Shown here: in pieces, positions 55,901 to 64,000 of the stretch | Numbering within the stretch: position 1 is the stretch's first letter | Layout of the letters: every line of letters begins with the position of its first letter | Assembly (NCBI RefSeq): GCF_020080835.1 | Contig: NC_058158.1 | Span: 2,294,001 to 2,358,000 of the forward strand | Source of the DNA: Cotesia glomerata | Lineage: Eukaryota; Arthropoda; Insecta; Hymenoptera; Braconidae | Length of the DNA: 64,000 bases | Direction: 5' to 3' | Notes under the pieces: model-generated | The model's database searches: none | Told to the model about the DNA's origin: nothing | The model's input: the letters and a program-made list of their open reading frames with translations, nothing else | Made by a program: the position numbers and the translations under genes

Positions 55901-56757
55901 TCCCAAGATCTACTCAAGTGGAGCTTGATATCTCCGGGAGCAAGTTCACTTCAATTCCCGCACAGTTTATCAGCGCTCTGGATGAAAGGAACGGAATGGT
56001 AAGGGTCCAAGGCTTGGATTCTAACCCGATAAACTGCGATTGTGAAGCTAAGCACCTCTGGAGGTGGCTCAGGATGTTCTCCAATGATTTAGAGCAAGTC
56101 CGCTGCAAGAGTCCGATTCATTTATACAACAAACAGCTAATTGATCTTACGGAGGATCTTCTTTCTTGCGAAAGATCGACTACTACCAGGTTCCCGACGA
56201 CCCAGACGACAATGTCGACTAGGTACACTGCCACCGCGTCTGAGCCGGACATTATTTGGACAGTTGCTCCGACTCCGCCGGAGACTAAGGGGAAGTATCC
56301 GGAGAACCCAGCAGTGTCAGGGTCTATGACTTCTGATGATACTCTGATTTATGTGATTGCTGGGGTGGTTATTTTTATTGTGCTGATTGTCGCGATTATT
56401 ATATTCTCTATGTGCTGGGCAAAGTGTTCTAGGCAAGGTAGTGACCCGAGAATGACCACCATGGCTTCTAGTATTCATGATGCTTCGGTGCTGAGACCTG
56501 GGAGTGTTTATTCGGGGAAGATGAACCATGAAGCCTATGTTGGGTCTACTTATAATGGATCCACGCTGGGCCACGGGAATACTTTAGGACACACTGGGCA
56601 TAATACTCCAGTGCAAATTTTGCCCTATGTTCAGCCTATGCATGTCATGCATCCGGTTCATGCTTCTACGCCACAGCAACCTATTTATGGGTACTATGGC
56701 GAGAATCCGCATCTTCCGCTGTATGTTTGTGCGTCTGATGATAAATTTAATAGATAG
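44158..56757 (+). CDS. Large LRR single-pass membrane protein, chaoptin/artichoke-like
   Basis: Six exons: 44158-44180, 46576-47183, 47279-47452, 52105-52223, 53528-53674, 53779-56757. They join in frame to 1349 residues. The tiny first exon (MKRRNMTE) supplies the ATG and basic n-region for a signal peptide whose core LLLLTIVLIIIELSSA comes from exon 2. Then an LRR N-cap (CIEF...IPCKCSE...MDCD), some forty leucine-rich repeats (LxxLDLSxNxI type), an LRR C-cap (NPINCDCEAKHLWRWLRMF ... VRCKSP ... LLSC, about 1103-1155), a Thr/Pro-rich stalk, one membrane helix (YVIAGVVIFIVLIVAIIIF, about 1213-1232) and a ~113-residue cytoplasmic tail rich in G, H, P and Y. The fold suggests cell adhesion or matrix contact. 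Chaoptin is GPI-anchored, so the helix and tail argue for a different paralogue. Intron 3 (47453-52104) is repeat-rich. Confidence 0.9.
44880..45330. repeat. AAATAAATAAATTT tandem palindromic repeat
   Basis: TTATTTATTTATAAATAAAT blocks in irregular tandem arrays, fully self-complementary, in LRR gene intron 1. Confidence 0.8.
46157..46510. mobile_element. Two GTTAGCCGAC-type MITE copies in LRR intron 1
   Basis: 46157-46348 (AAAGTTATCCGACATTTTTG to ATGTCAGCTAACTTTATTTT) and 46360-46510 (AAAATTAATTTAGCCGACAT to ATGTCGGCTAATTTTAATAT). The second ends only 66 bases before exon 2. Confidence 0.65.
47848..47920 (+). repeat. tRNA-like module, best-folding copy
   Basis: TCTCGGA-TA-GCTT-AACTGGGA-GAGC, anticodon-type stem CTTGG/CCGAG with loop CGCGTAA, and T arm CTGGG-TTCGATT-CCCAG. 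By hand 6 of 7 acceptor pairs, and all D, anticodon and T stem pairs form. The base before the anticodon position (CGT) is G, not T, so a working tRNA is unlikely. The leader GTAAGATGGACGGTGG lies ~70 bases upstream, as in the other four copies. Confidence 0.65.
48201..48412. mobile_element. Foldback MITE, arms AACTTGACTCAAAACTC
   Basis: ATTAACTTGACTCAAAACTC, AACCAAGAATACCATTT at the left are mirrored by AAATGGTATTCTTGGTT and AAGTCAAGTTAATTTTTT at the right. In LRR intron 3. Confidence 0.7.
49647..49856. mobile_element. TA-flanked 210-bp MITE, ends CACTGATAGAAGG
   Basis: CACTGATAGAAGGATTTCTT is mirrored at the right end; TA on both sides (49645-49646, 49857-49858) splits the family A arm AAGTA|CTCACATCAA. 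The interior repeats ATTTAAGAAATATTTCTT. Confidence 0.85.
50215..50878 (+). mobile_element. Retroposon remnant starting ACTAGCAGGTCGCC, with 57-bp repeats
   Basis: Starts TACTAGCAGGTCGCCCCGGC, TTCGCACGGAT, similar in kind to the RTE-like remnant at 20904, and ends ATATAGATAGGAATCTCCTA. Four direct 57-bp units (about 50330-50555; ATCTAATTCATCAGGATTCG) keep a frame open on the minus strand, which looks protein-like by chance. Confidence 0.5.
52574..53204. mobile_element. Foldback element, ends GGCTCCACTTATTTT, inside a MITE
   Basis: GAGGCTCCACTTATTTTATA at the left, AAAATAAGTGGAGCCCC at the right; long inverted arms. It splits a GTTAGCCGAC-type MITE whose pieces are at 52430-52573 and 53205-53265. 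In LRR intron 4. Confidence 0.65.
53268..53480. mobile_element. GTTAGCCGAC-type MITE copy in LRR intron 4
   Basis: AAATTAAGTTAGCCGACATT to ATGTTTGCTAACTTTATTAT, 50 bases before exon 5. Confidence 0.65.
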
Positions 56758-56797
56758 TTTTAGAGAACAGTTATTACTAAAAAAGTAAAACAGTTTA

Positions 56798-58209
56798 CAC
56801 TGCGAAAAAAAATACTTTTATTAAGAAAATTTTCTTGATACAAGAATTTATATTCTTCATGGAGAAAATAAAACAGCAATCATTACTGTTTTGTAGAAAT
56901 ATTAGAAAAATGTTCTTAGTCAGTAGTGAGTGCTGTACGAAACACGACTGGTTAGTGCCAGAACACGACTCAGTAATGTGCAGACAATAGTCAGTACACG
57001 GAGAAAAACTAATTATACTACCTACTATTCAAAAATAGTAACTCCTACTATCTAAAATGGTAATAAAATTAATTAGTAACAAAATAATAGGTGATATCAT
57101 TGACAATTGTAATAGTTACTATTAATAATGGTAACGATTACTATCGAAAATAATAATTGTAATTCTTATAAATTATAACTGTTACAATCAAAGATGGTAA
57201 CTGTAACCATTTCAGATTGTAAAAATTCTGAAAGAAAAAATAATATAAATTTACTTAATTAAATTTTTTATTTACATCCATATTTTAGCTAATGTACATT
57301 TTTTTCTTTGAAATATTAAAATATTTTTAATTCCCTTGAAAATTTTTTTTTGAAAATTTGATTTTTTTTTTGAAATTTTATTTTTTTTTTTTTAGTTTGA
57401 ATTTGATTGAAATTTTGATTTTTTTGGAAATTTCAAATTCTTTTTGAAAAATTTGGCGTTGAAACTTGTTTTAGACAAATAAAAATTTAAATATAATTTC
57501 AATCCGAATTTAATCCCGATTTTTTATGCACTACACTGTCAGAAATGCATCCACAGTAACGCAGATTCTTAATTTTTTTAATATTTTTTACTAGCTTAAA
57601 TAGTAGTTATTATTATTACTGATGGTAACTGCAACCATCAGGTTATATTAGGAATTACGATTTTGATAATAGTAGTAACTAATTAAAATAATAACAGTTA
57701 TTATTACTGATTACCATCATAATAGTCGTAGTTACCATCAGGATGGTAAATACTACAATTCAGATAGTTTACTTAATTATTTAAATAATATTTACTACTA
57801 TCGAATTCAGTTAATAAATTTTAACATAACTAGATAATAAACTCTACTATAAAATTTTCTCCGTGTAGTTTTTATGTAGTGCTCTCTACTGTCCCAAACA
57901 TTCTAAACTCATTTTCTTCCAAAGCAGTACTGAGTACTGGCACAAAATAGTAATCAGAGTTGTTTTTTTTTCTCCGTGTTGAAAATTTTCAAGAATATAT
58001 ATTTTTAGCTCAAGAAATTGTTAAATTAATTGAAATAATTTTTACTTAATTTAAATAAAGCTATTCTTTTGTTTATATATCATCCAAAGATAAATATTGA
58101 TGTTCTCTTCAGAAATTAATAATTAATAATAATAGAATTTTTTATCGTCAGCGAGTTTCTTGGGCCAAGAAATTGTTAATTCAGCAAAAGTATTTTTTTT
58201 TTCTCAGTG
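56798..58209. mobile_element. TA-flanked foldback element, ends CACTGCGAAAAAAAATAC
   Basis: CACTGCGAAAAAAAATACTT and complement (AAAGTATTTTTTTTTCTCAGTG) with TA outside (56796-56797, 58210-58211). Arms also share AAGAAATT/CTTGATACAAGAA stretches. It lies 40 bases past the LRR stop codon, so it is probably in the 3' UTR, and supplies an AATAAA at 56867-56872. Confidence 0.65.
56997..57865. mobile_element. TA-flanked nested element, ends CACGGAGAAAA
   Basis: TA|CACGGAGAAAAACTAAT at the left and ATTTTCTCCGTG|TA at the right. The interior has many TAGTAACTACTATT-type short inverted repeats. Nested in the element at 56798-58209. Confidence 0.65.
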
Positions 58210-58213
58210 TATA

Positions 58214-58411
58214 AGGTAAAAGACCCAGTTATTGACACTGCAATTTTATTTTAATTAAAAAAAAAAACAAATCTCTAATACATTAATAAATTCTAATTTT
58301 TGAACTATAAATTTTAAGGATGGTTTTTTAAGAACACTTAATTTTTTTAATTAGAATATAATTGCAAGTGTCTAACAACTAGGCCAGTGTCAATAACTGG
58401 GTCTTTTACCT
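58214..58411. mobile_element. AGGTAAAAG-family MITE, 198 bp
   Basis: TA|AGGTAAAAGACCCAGTTATT and AATAACTGGGTCTTTTACCT|TA; TTGACACTG and CAGTGTCAA extend the repeat. Stands two bases from the neighbouring element's TA. Confidence 0.8.
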
Positions 58412-59036
58412 TATACTTTTTATTATATTCTTATTTATGTAAAACGTTATTTTATATATTGAGAGTTATTATTATATACACAAAGCATTTACCGTTTTTA
58501 TATTTTGTAAATATATTTTTAAGCTAGAATTTTATTTATTTTATGATTTATGATAAATTGAAATTTTTTTATTATTGTGTAATTATTATTTTTAATTTAG
58601 GTAAGAGATATGGGGAGGTGGAGAAATTTTAAATAAATAAAATTAATAAGTAAACTGTCAAACTTTTTTTTGTGGATGGATGCTGAGAGATTTATTAGTT
58701 TACTTATTTATTTGGAAGTATGAATAACTATTATTTATTTGTCCGACAATTTTTAAAATAAATTCGCTCATTAAATAATAACTAATATAATAGTTTATTA
58801 TTTTATGAATATTATATTTTCTTTATTGCTTTAATATAAAATTGACTCTATTTTCATTAATATAAAAATTGTCGGACAAATAATTATTTATTATTCATAC
58901 GACAATCGTATGACTATAGCAACAGCCTATTTATTTAAATAAATTAAATTATCAAGTTTGAAAAATTTTTGTAATTTTTTAGAGTATTTCTTCCTTTTTA
59001 TTAGATTAATTTTTTTTTTATAAACTTATTAATTAT

Positions 59037-59281
59037 ATGATACTGAAATTTACAGACATTTGTCAATTTTTTAGAATACTGAAGTTTACAGACATTAGAA
59101 ATTTTTTTAGAATTTTACAACAATTAATTTGTTATGAAAAAAATTTAATAAAAAAATTCCACATGTAAAAATTAAAGAAAATTATCAGTGAAAATTTTTA
59201 GAAGCCCTTTTAATATATTGTTATTGATTTTTTATAAGAATTTTAAAAATTGACAAATGTCTGTAAATTTCAGTATCATAA
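59037..59281. mobile_element. Foldback MITE, ends ATGATACTGAAATTTACAGAC
   Basis: ATGATACTGAAATTTACAGA (repeated partly at 59076) and complement TCTGTAAATTTCAGTATCAT. Confidence 0.6.
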
Positions 59282-59417
59282 TTTTTTAGATTTTTATAGC
59301 AACTAAATTATTATGGAAAATTTTTAATAAAATTTCATGTCCAGAGATAAAAAAAAATTATTAGTGGAAATTTTTAGAAGTTTTTTTGTAATTAATGTGT
59401 TATAAAAATTAAAAAAA

Positions 59418-59620
59418 TTGATGATGCTAAAGTTAGCCGACGTTTTTAATTTTTTGATTTTTTTTTAATAATTAAATTAGAACAAAAAAAGATTTTTTTA
59501 AAATTACACTTAAAGTTTTTTACAAATGAAAATTTTTTTTCTTTTTTTTTTGTCGTGATTTTTCAATAAAAAGAAAATAAAAAAATTTTTAAATGTCGGC
59601 TAACTTAATTTTTATAAAAA
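59418..59620. mobile_element. GTTAGCCGAC-type MITE copy
   Basis: ATGCTAAAGTTAGCCGACGT to ATGTCGGCTAACTTAATTTT. Confidence 0.7.
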
Positions 59621-59880
59621 ATTGACAGTTGTCAGCTTACTTCAGTCCCTAGCGGTTTTGTAAATGCCGAAAAAATGTCGCAATTATACAGTATTAATGC
59701 GGTATTTTTTCAGCATTTTTTCGGTTGTTTTGGTCAGTTTTTTTATCGAAAAATTACGGAACATTTACCGTAAAAATGCGATACATTTACGCTGAAAATG
59801 CGGCATTTTTACGGTAATAAGGCGGTAAAATGACTGTATTAAAACCATATTTAAAAAATGGTGTCAAATTAAACAACGCT

Positions 59881-59950
59881 CGGACTAGGATTCGAACCCA
59901 GAACCTCCTGAGAACATGTCGGCTACTCTACCATTTGAGCTACCCGGTCT
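59881..59950 (-). repeat. tRNA-like module
   Basis: Minus strand: GTAGCTCAAATGGTAGAG, then CTGGGTTCGAATCCTAG; leader CGTAAGATGGACGGTGTGG ~65 bases upstream. Closest to the copy at 20401-20470. Confidence 0.65.
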
Positions 59951-60196
59951 ATACCATAGTGTTTTTTTGCTTATTCTATTTACATTAAGCCACACCGTCC
60001 ATCTTACGATAAGCATATTTAAAATTAAATAATATAGTTATATATGTGAAACAATATAACTTTTCGATTTTAGAAAATTTGCAATTTTCTAAGTAAGAAA
60101 TTAAAAATTGAAATTAAAATTAGAATATATTTACTTAACATATGTATTATTTTATATTAATTATCGCTAAATACCTAATTAAAAAATAATATTCTA

Positions 60197-60331
60197 AGGT
60201 AAAAGCCCCAATAGATGATCACGTACCAGTATATGATCACTCCATGTATTTGTATATCTATATTCACAAATATAGGTATACAAATACATGGAGTGATCAT
60301 ATACTATGATCATATATTGGGGCTTTTACCT
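60197..60331. mobile_element. AGGTAAAAGCCCC-family MITE, 135 bp
   Basis: TA|AGGTAAAAGCCCCAATAGAT ... ATATTGGGGCTTTTACCT|TA; interior TGATCAC and CATGTATTTGTATA palindromes. Confidence 0.8.
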
Positions 60332-61454
60332 TACATATTTTTATTCAAAAACAGTATTTGTTTTGCAAAGTAGCGATGGAGAATAAAAAGCAAAATTTGA
60401 AATTTTTCATTTTATTCATTTCTAACATAGAAGTGAACTAAAAATAAAACCAAATCTTTAATAATTGTCCATTATATCAGAAAATATTCGGCAAAATTAC
60501 TGTAATATTACGGTAATTATTTGGAATTTTTTGGGTAAAATTTGGGCATTAATGTGGTAATTGTATAGTATATTTCTGGTAACTGTACAGCATAAGTGCA
60601 GTATATATACTGAATAATTACAGTATAAAAACTGGCCAAAACAACTATAGTTTAACCGCATTATTACCGAATTATAACGGTAAATATACGGCATGAGCAT
60701 AAATTCCGAAAAATTACGGTATTTTTACGGCATTATCAAAACCGCGAGGGGTACCATATAAAAAATTGTCAGTTAATAAAGTTAATTAATAAAAGGTTTG
60801 TATTATCTAGAATAAGGTAAAAGCCATAATTATTGACGCTATAAGAGACAAAGTTATGATTTCATTTTTTTTAAGCAATCAAATATAAATATCGATGAAT
60901 TTTGTTTGTGGTAATGTCTTCAGTAATGTTTTAACTAATCAATTTCTTTTTTTAAAATGATAATCAGTGATATTTACTAATTAATTTTAAATAATTAAAT
61001 ATATGATCTGGATACACCAATTATTGACGGGTTAAAAAACTGATTGATCTAATTATTGACGTACCGCAACCCCAATTATTGACGCCCTTACTGCACATGC
61101 GTCGAATCATTTGGCTATATTGTTATTTATCAAAAACTTGATATAAAGTAATCAATATTATTAAAGTTAATTAATAATAATTTCTATGAATGAATAATTA
61201 TTATGAAAAATATAACAATTTGTTTAAAAACTTATTTAACACTAAAACACGCAGAGTTATTTGACAGTTAAAAGCCTTGAATATAATCGCGTATATAACG
61301 TATTTTATACTTAAATAAATAATAGTTTAAAAAAAGTAAAAACACGCTTTTTATAGAAAACCAAACTAAAAAATAGAAAATAAATTTAAATTAAGAATAG
61401 TGTTAAAAATTTCAATAAATATAAATTAATAATAGTGTAAATAAAAAAAATGTA

Positions 61455-61752
61455 TCCTAATATAAAATTGAGATGAAATGTATGTGGCATCAAACTATTC
61501 GTAACGTGATTGGTCGAATATATCATAAGCATGAAAATATATGCAAATGCTACAGTCAGGCGCGCGCTTGCGCGCGCAAATTCAAATTCTAGTCCTAATA
61601 TAAAATTCCTAATATCCTAATATAAAATTGAGATGAAATGTATGTGGCATCAAACTATTCGTAACGTGATTGGTCGAATATATCATAAGCATGAAAATAT
61701 ATGCAAATGCTACAGTCAGGCGCGCGCTTGCGCGCGCAAATTCAAATTCTAG
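61455..61752 (+). mobile_element. Two 138-bp Helitron-like units inserted between A and T
   Basis: Units 61455-61592 and 61615-61752 are identical by eye; each starts TCCTAATATAAAATTGAGAT and ends in hairpin GCGCGCGCTTGCGCGCGC ... CTAG, with a 22-base partial start between. Host sequence ATGTA|TTTTATTTTA is continuous in other copies (16603), so insertion was between A and T with no duplication, as for Helitrons. Confidence 0.8.
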
Positions 61753-62202
61753 TTTTATTTTAAAAAAAGCGTGAGGTGCATGGTGTCAATAGTTATAAAT
61801 ATTTTATTGACAGATATGAGTAGAGTGATTATCATTTTGAGAATATCTTAAAAAGCACCCCACGCTTTTTAAAATAAAATACATTTTTTATTTACACTAT
61901 TATTAATTTATATTTATTGAAATTTTTAACACTATTCTTAATTTAAATTTATTTTCTATTTTTTAGTTTGGTTTTCTATAAAAAGCGTGTTTTTACTTTT
62001 TTTAAACTATTATTTATTTTTTACTTTTTAGTTTGGTTTATTTATAAAAGCGTGATTTTTTACTTTTTTTAAACTATTATTTGTTGATTATCAAAAATAT
62101 TCAGGCGCGCAAATTACCCACGGAGAGTTACATACTGACATACTGACATACTGACATACAAGTGAAGCTAATAAAAAATAATTATTTATAAATATTATAA
62201 AT

Positions 62203-62298
62203 ACGGGGAATCAGAGTTCGATTTCGGAGAGCGAGCCTGAGAAACGGCTACCAGAACCAAGGAAGGCCGCAGGCGCGCAGATTACCCACGGAGAGTTA
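62203..62298 (+). repeat. 18S rRNA-derived segment inside mobile element, copy 4
   Basis: Same block as at 17059 and 39219, by eye without change. Confidence 0.85.
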
Positions 62299-62502
62299 CT
62301 GACATACTGACAAACTGACAAACAAACAAACTGACATACAAGTGAAGCTAATATAAAGCGTGTAATAAAAATAATTTAGGGTGTCAATATTTAGACCCCC
62401 CCGTCAATAATTGGGGCTTTTACCTTATTGACAGATTTAAAAAAATAGAACAAACAAAATACTGTGCAAATTTTAAAAATATTAAAAATGAAATAAAAAC
62501 AC

Positions 62503-62567
62503 TTGCCGATAATAAAAAATCCTTTTTCACCTAACGCGACTGAACACAATTCCATCTTTTCCGCCAT
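62503..62567 (-). CDS. Possible first coding exon of a divergent gene (uncertain)
   Basis: On the minus strand an ATG at 62567 opens MAEKMELCSVALGEKGFFII, followed by GGCAA|GTGTTT, a weak donor. It is 171 bases from the UBA3 ATG, so a shared promoter would be plausible. No second exon is visible to the left, where the sequence is mobile elements down to the LRR gene. I do not recognise the peptide. Confidence 0.22.
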
Positions 62568-62738
62568 GAATCCTAACCTCTAAAAAGACTTTTGTTTCTT
62601 GCATGAGAGCGCGCAAATCAGCACTAACCAGTTTGACAAGAAATTTTCCACCAAAGTTTCATAATATTTTTATAAATCTAGTCTGATACAATAGTAACTT
62701 TAAATAATCCAAGTAAGTAGATAAACCAAATAATAAAA
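62568..62738. promoter_or_regulatory. UBA3 upstream region, probable promoter
   Basis: Short non-repetitive stretch (GAGAGCGCGCAAATCAGCAC, CTAACCAGTTTGACAAG) between a repeat-free border and the UBA3 start. Called from position only. Confidence 0.35.
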
Positions 62739-64000
62739 ATGAATCCAGACCACACTCACCGCCGCTGGAGTCATTTGCGAAAAATCCTCGAGAGATCTGG
62801 GCCCTTTTGCCGGCCCGATTTCGAGCCGTCGCCCGACACACTGGAATTCCTCATGGAGAATTGCAAGGTCCTGGTAATCGGTGCTGGTGGATTGGGCTGT
62901 GAACTCTTGAAGAACTTAGCTCTGATGGGATTCAGGAAGATAGACGTCATCGACATGGACACCATCGAGCTCTCGAACCTCAACAGGTAAGCCTCGACCT
63001 GATGAAAATAAAATTAGCTGACATTTAAAAATTTTTATATTTTTTTTTTTTATGAAAATTAATTAATTTAATAATTTCAATAATTTCATAGCAAAAAAAA
63101 ATTAACATTTAGAAATTTAAAAAAATAAAAAATGCAATTTTTTAAAAATAATTTTTTAGAACAAATTTTTTTGATGACATTAAAGTTAGCTGTCACTTGA
63201 TTAATTTTTAATTTTATTTAACAATTGAATTAATTCTAAAAAATCATTTTTAAAAAATTGCGTTTTTAATTTTTTTAAATTTCTACATGTCAATTTTTTT
63301 AATATTTTTTACCATAATTTATTTGTTAAAAAAAATTCTAAAAATTATTAAATATCTGCTAATTTTATTATCATATTTTTTTGATAAATAAAATTAAAAA
63401 ATTGTTAAGTGACTGCTAACTTTAATGTCATTTTTTTTTTATTAAAAAAGTTTTTAATTTGTAAAAAAACTTCAAAAATTATAAGTGCAATGTTTTAAAA
63501 ATATTATGAAATTTTTAAATTTTTTTTTAACAAATAGATTTTTTCCAAAAAATTATTTAAAAAAAATTGCGTTTTTTAATTTTTGAAATTTTTTCTTAAA
63601 AATGTCAATTTTTTTCTACTTTTTTTTCGCCATAATTTATTTATTAAAAAAATTCTTAAAATTATTAAATATCTGCTAAATTAATTTTCATAAAAATATT
63701 TTTTAGTTCTAATTTAATAAATAAAACAAAATTAAAAATATCAGCTAACTTTTAACAGCTAGAAGTTCAATAAATCTATCATTTAATTTTTTACAGACAA
63801 TTTTTGTTCCGCCACAAAGACCTGGGTTCCTCAAAAGCCGAAGTAGCTGCCAAGTTTATCAACGAGCGAGTTCCAGGGTGCTCTGTGACTCCTCACTGCT
63901 GCAAGATCCAAGACAAAGACGAGTCTTTCTACCGGCAGTTTCACATTGTTGTCTGCGGGCTGGACTCAATCGTGGGCCCGGAGGTGGATCAACGGAATGA
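62739..64000 (+). CDS. Uba3: UBA3, catalytic subunit of NEDD8-activating enzyme, 5' part
   Basis: Exon 1 62739-62986 and exon 2 from 63797 to the window edge join as AG|A. The protein starts MNPDHTHRRW, then RKILERSGPFCRPDFEPSPD, the ATP-binding loop VLVIGAGGLGCELLKNL (GxGxxG), VIDMDTIELSNLNRQFLFR, KAEVAAKFINERVPGC and YRQFHIVVCGLDSIV. UBA3 with its APP-BP1 partner activates NEDD8 for cullin modification. The N-terminus is shorter than in human UBA3. After DSIV the family reads ARRWING; here that sequence appears only if one G of the GGG at 63974-63976 is dropped, so the given sequence has a +1 frameshift (assembly error or mutation). The 810-base intron is filled by MITE relics. Confidence 0.93.
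62999..63790. repeat. MITE relics filling UBA3 intron 1
   Basis: AAAATTAGCTGACATTTAAA at 63009, GACATTAAAGTTAGCTGTCA at 63176, TTAAGTGACTGCTAACTTTA at 63405 and ATCAGCTAACTTTTAA at 63740 mark several diverged, partly nested copies of GTTAGC-type elements. The TTAGCAGTCACTTGA variant also appears at 12161 and 33247. Confidence 0.55.

Larger units (their letters stand above)
59647..60750. mobile_element. CCCTCGCGG element with tRNA-like module, copy 3
   Basis: CCCTAGCGGTTTTGTAAATG at the left, ATTATCAAAACCGCGAGGG at the right, GT on both sides (59645-59646, 60751-60752). Interior rich in ACGGTA/TACCGT words. Carries the tRNA-like module at 59881-59950 and a nested AGGTAAAAG element at 60197-60331. 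More diverged from copies 1 and 2 than they are from each other. Confidence 0.8.
61318..62365 (+). mobile_element. Foldback element with 18S rRNA segment, copy 4
   Basis: AATAATAGTTTAAAAAAAGT start, arms, loop in the same direction as copies 1 and 2, short and long 18S-like pieces (62102; 62203-62298), end CTAATATAAAGCGTGTAA. Its left arm is interrupted by two Helitron-like units (61455-61752). Confidence 0.82.
60815..62425. mobile_element. AGGTAAAAGCC-family element disrupted by nested elements
   Basis: TA|AGGTAAAAGCCATAATTATT at the left and CAATAATTGGGGCTTTTACCT|TA at the right. The interior (ATTATTGACG repeated) is split by the 18S-family foldback element (61318-62365). Confidence 0.65.

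Overview
This is a 64 kb piece of an AT-rich insect nuclear genome. Insect identity rests on the intron-split genes, including an insect-type nicotinic receptor subunit and a chaoptin/artichoke-like LRR protein. The small, very AT-rich, repeat-laden introns look like a parasitoid wasp (Hymenoptera, possibly Braconidae), but that placement is inference. No bacterial, viral, CRISPR or phage feature is present.

Gene layout, left to right. 1-3151 (+): last four exons of a nicotinic acetylcholine receptor alpha-type subunit. 10130-12802 (-): a six-exon, 324-residue multi-pass membrane protein ending in a KKKS di-lysine signal, possibly a diverged TLC-domain protein. 15009-15435 (+): NDUFA4, three exons. 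16294-24114 (+): PPCS (phosphopantothenate-cysteine ligase), six exons. 24557-34133 (-): VPS16, thirteen exons, convergent with PPCS. 44158-56757 (+): a large LRR single-pass membrane protein of 1349 residues in six exons. 62739-64000 (+): first two exons of UBA3, running off the right edge, with an apparent one-base frameshift close to that edge. A possible divergent first exon lies at 62503-62567 (-). The genes are ordinary housekeeping or neuronal genes and do not form a pathway; they are neighbours, not an operon.

Everything else is dominated by non-autonomous mobile DNA, much of it nested. Families seen: (1) a foldback element with ends ACACGCTTT carrying an 82-nt piece of 18S rRNA (four copies); (2) a 2-bp-TSD element, ends CCCTCGCGG, carrying a tRNA-like module (three copies); (3) a Helitron-like family with 5' TC, 3' hairpin and CTAG, full length inside VPS16, plus a 138-bp Helitron-like family with a GCGCGC hairpin; (4) more than 20 copies of a ~200-bp element with GTTAGCCGAC ends; (5) TA-flanked MITEs of several kinds; (6) TTAA-flanked elements starting GG; (7) two elements with clean 8-bp target duplications; (8) RTE-like retroposon remnants. 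Several insertions can be proved from empty sites present in this same window.

The most unusual items are the 18S-rRNA-bearing foldback element, whose loop has flipped in one copy, and the recurrent tRNA-like module inside DNA-transposon-like ends. All exon coordinates were read by hand from splice consensus and reading-frame continuity; repeat boundaries are approximate unless a target duplication is stated.
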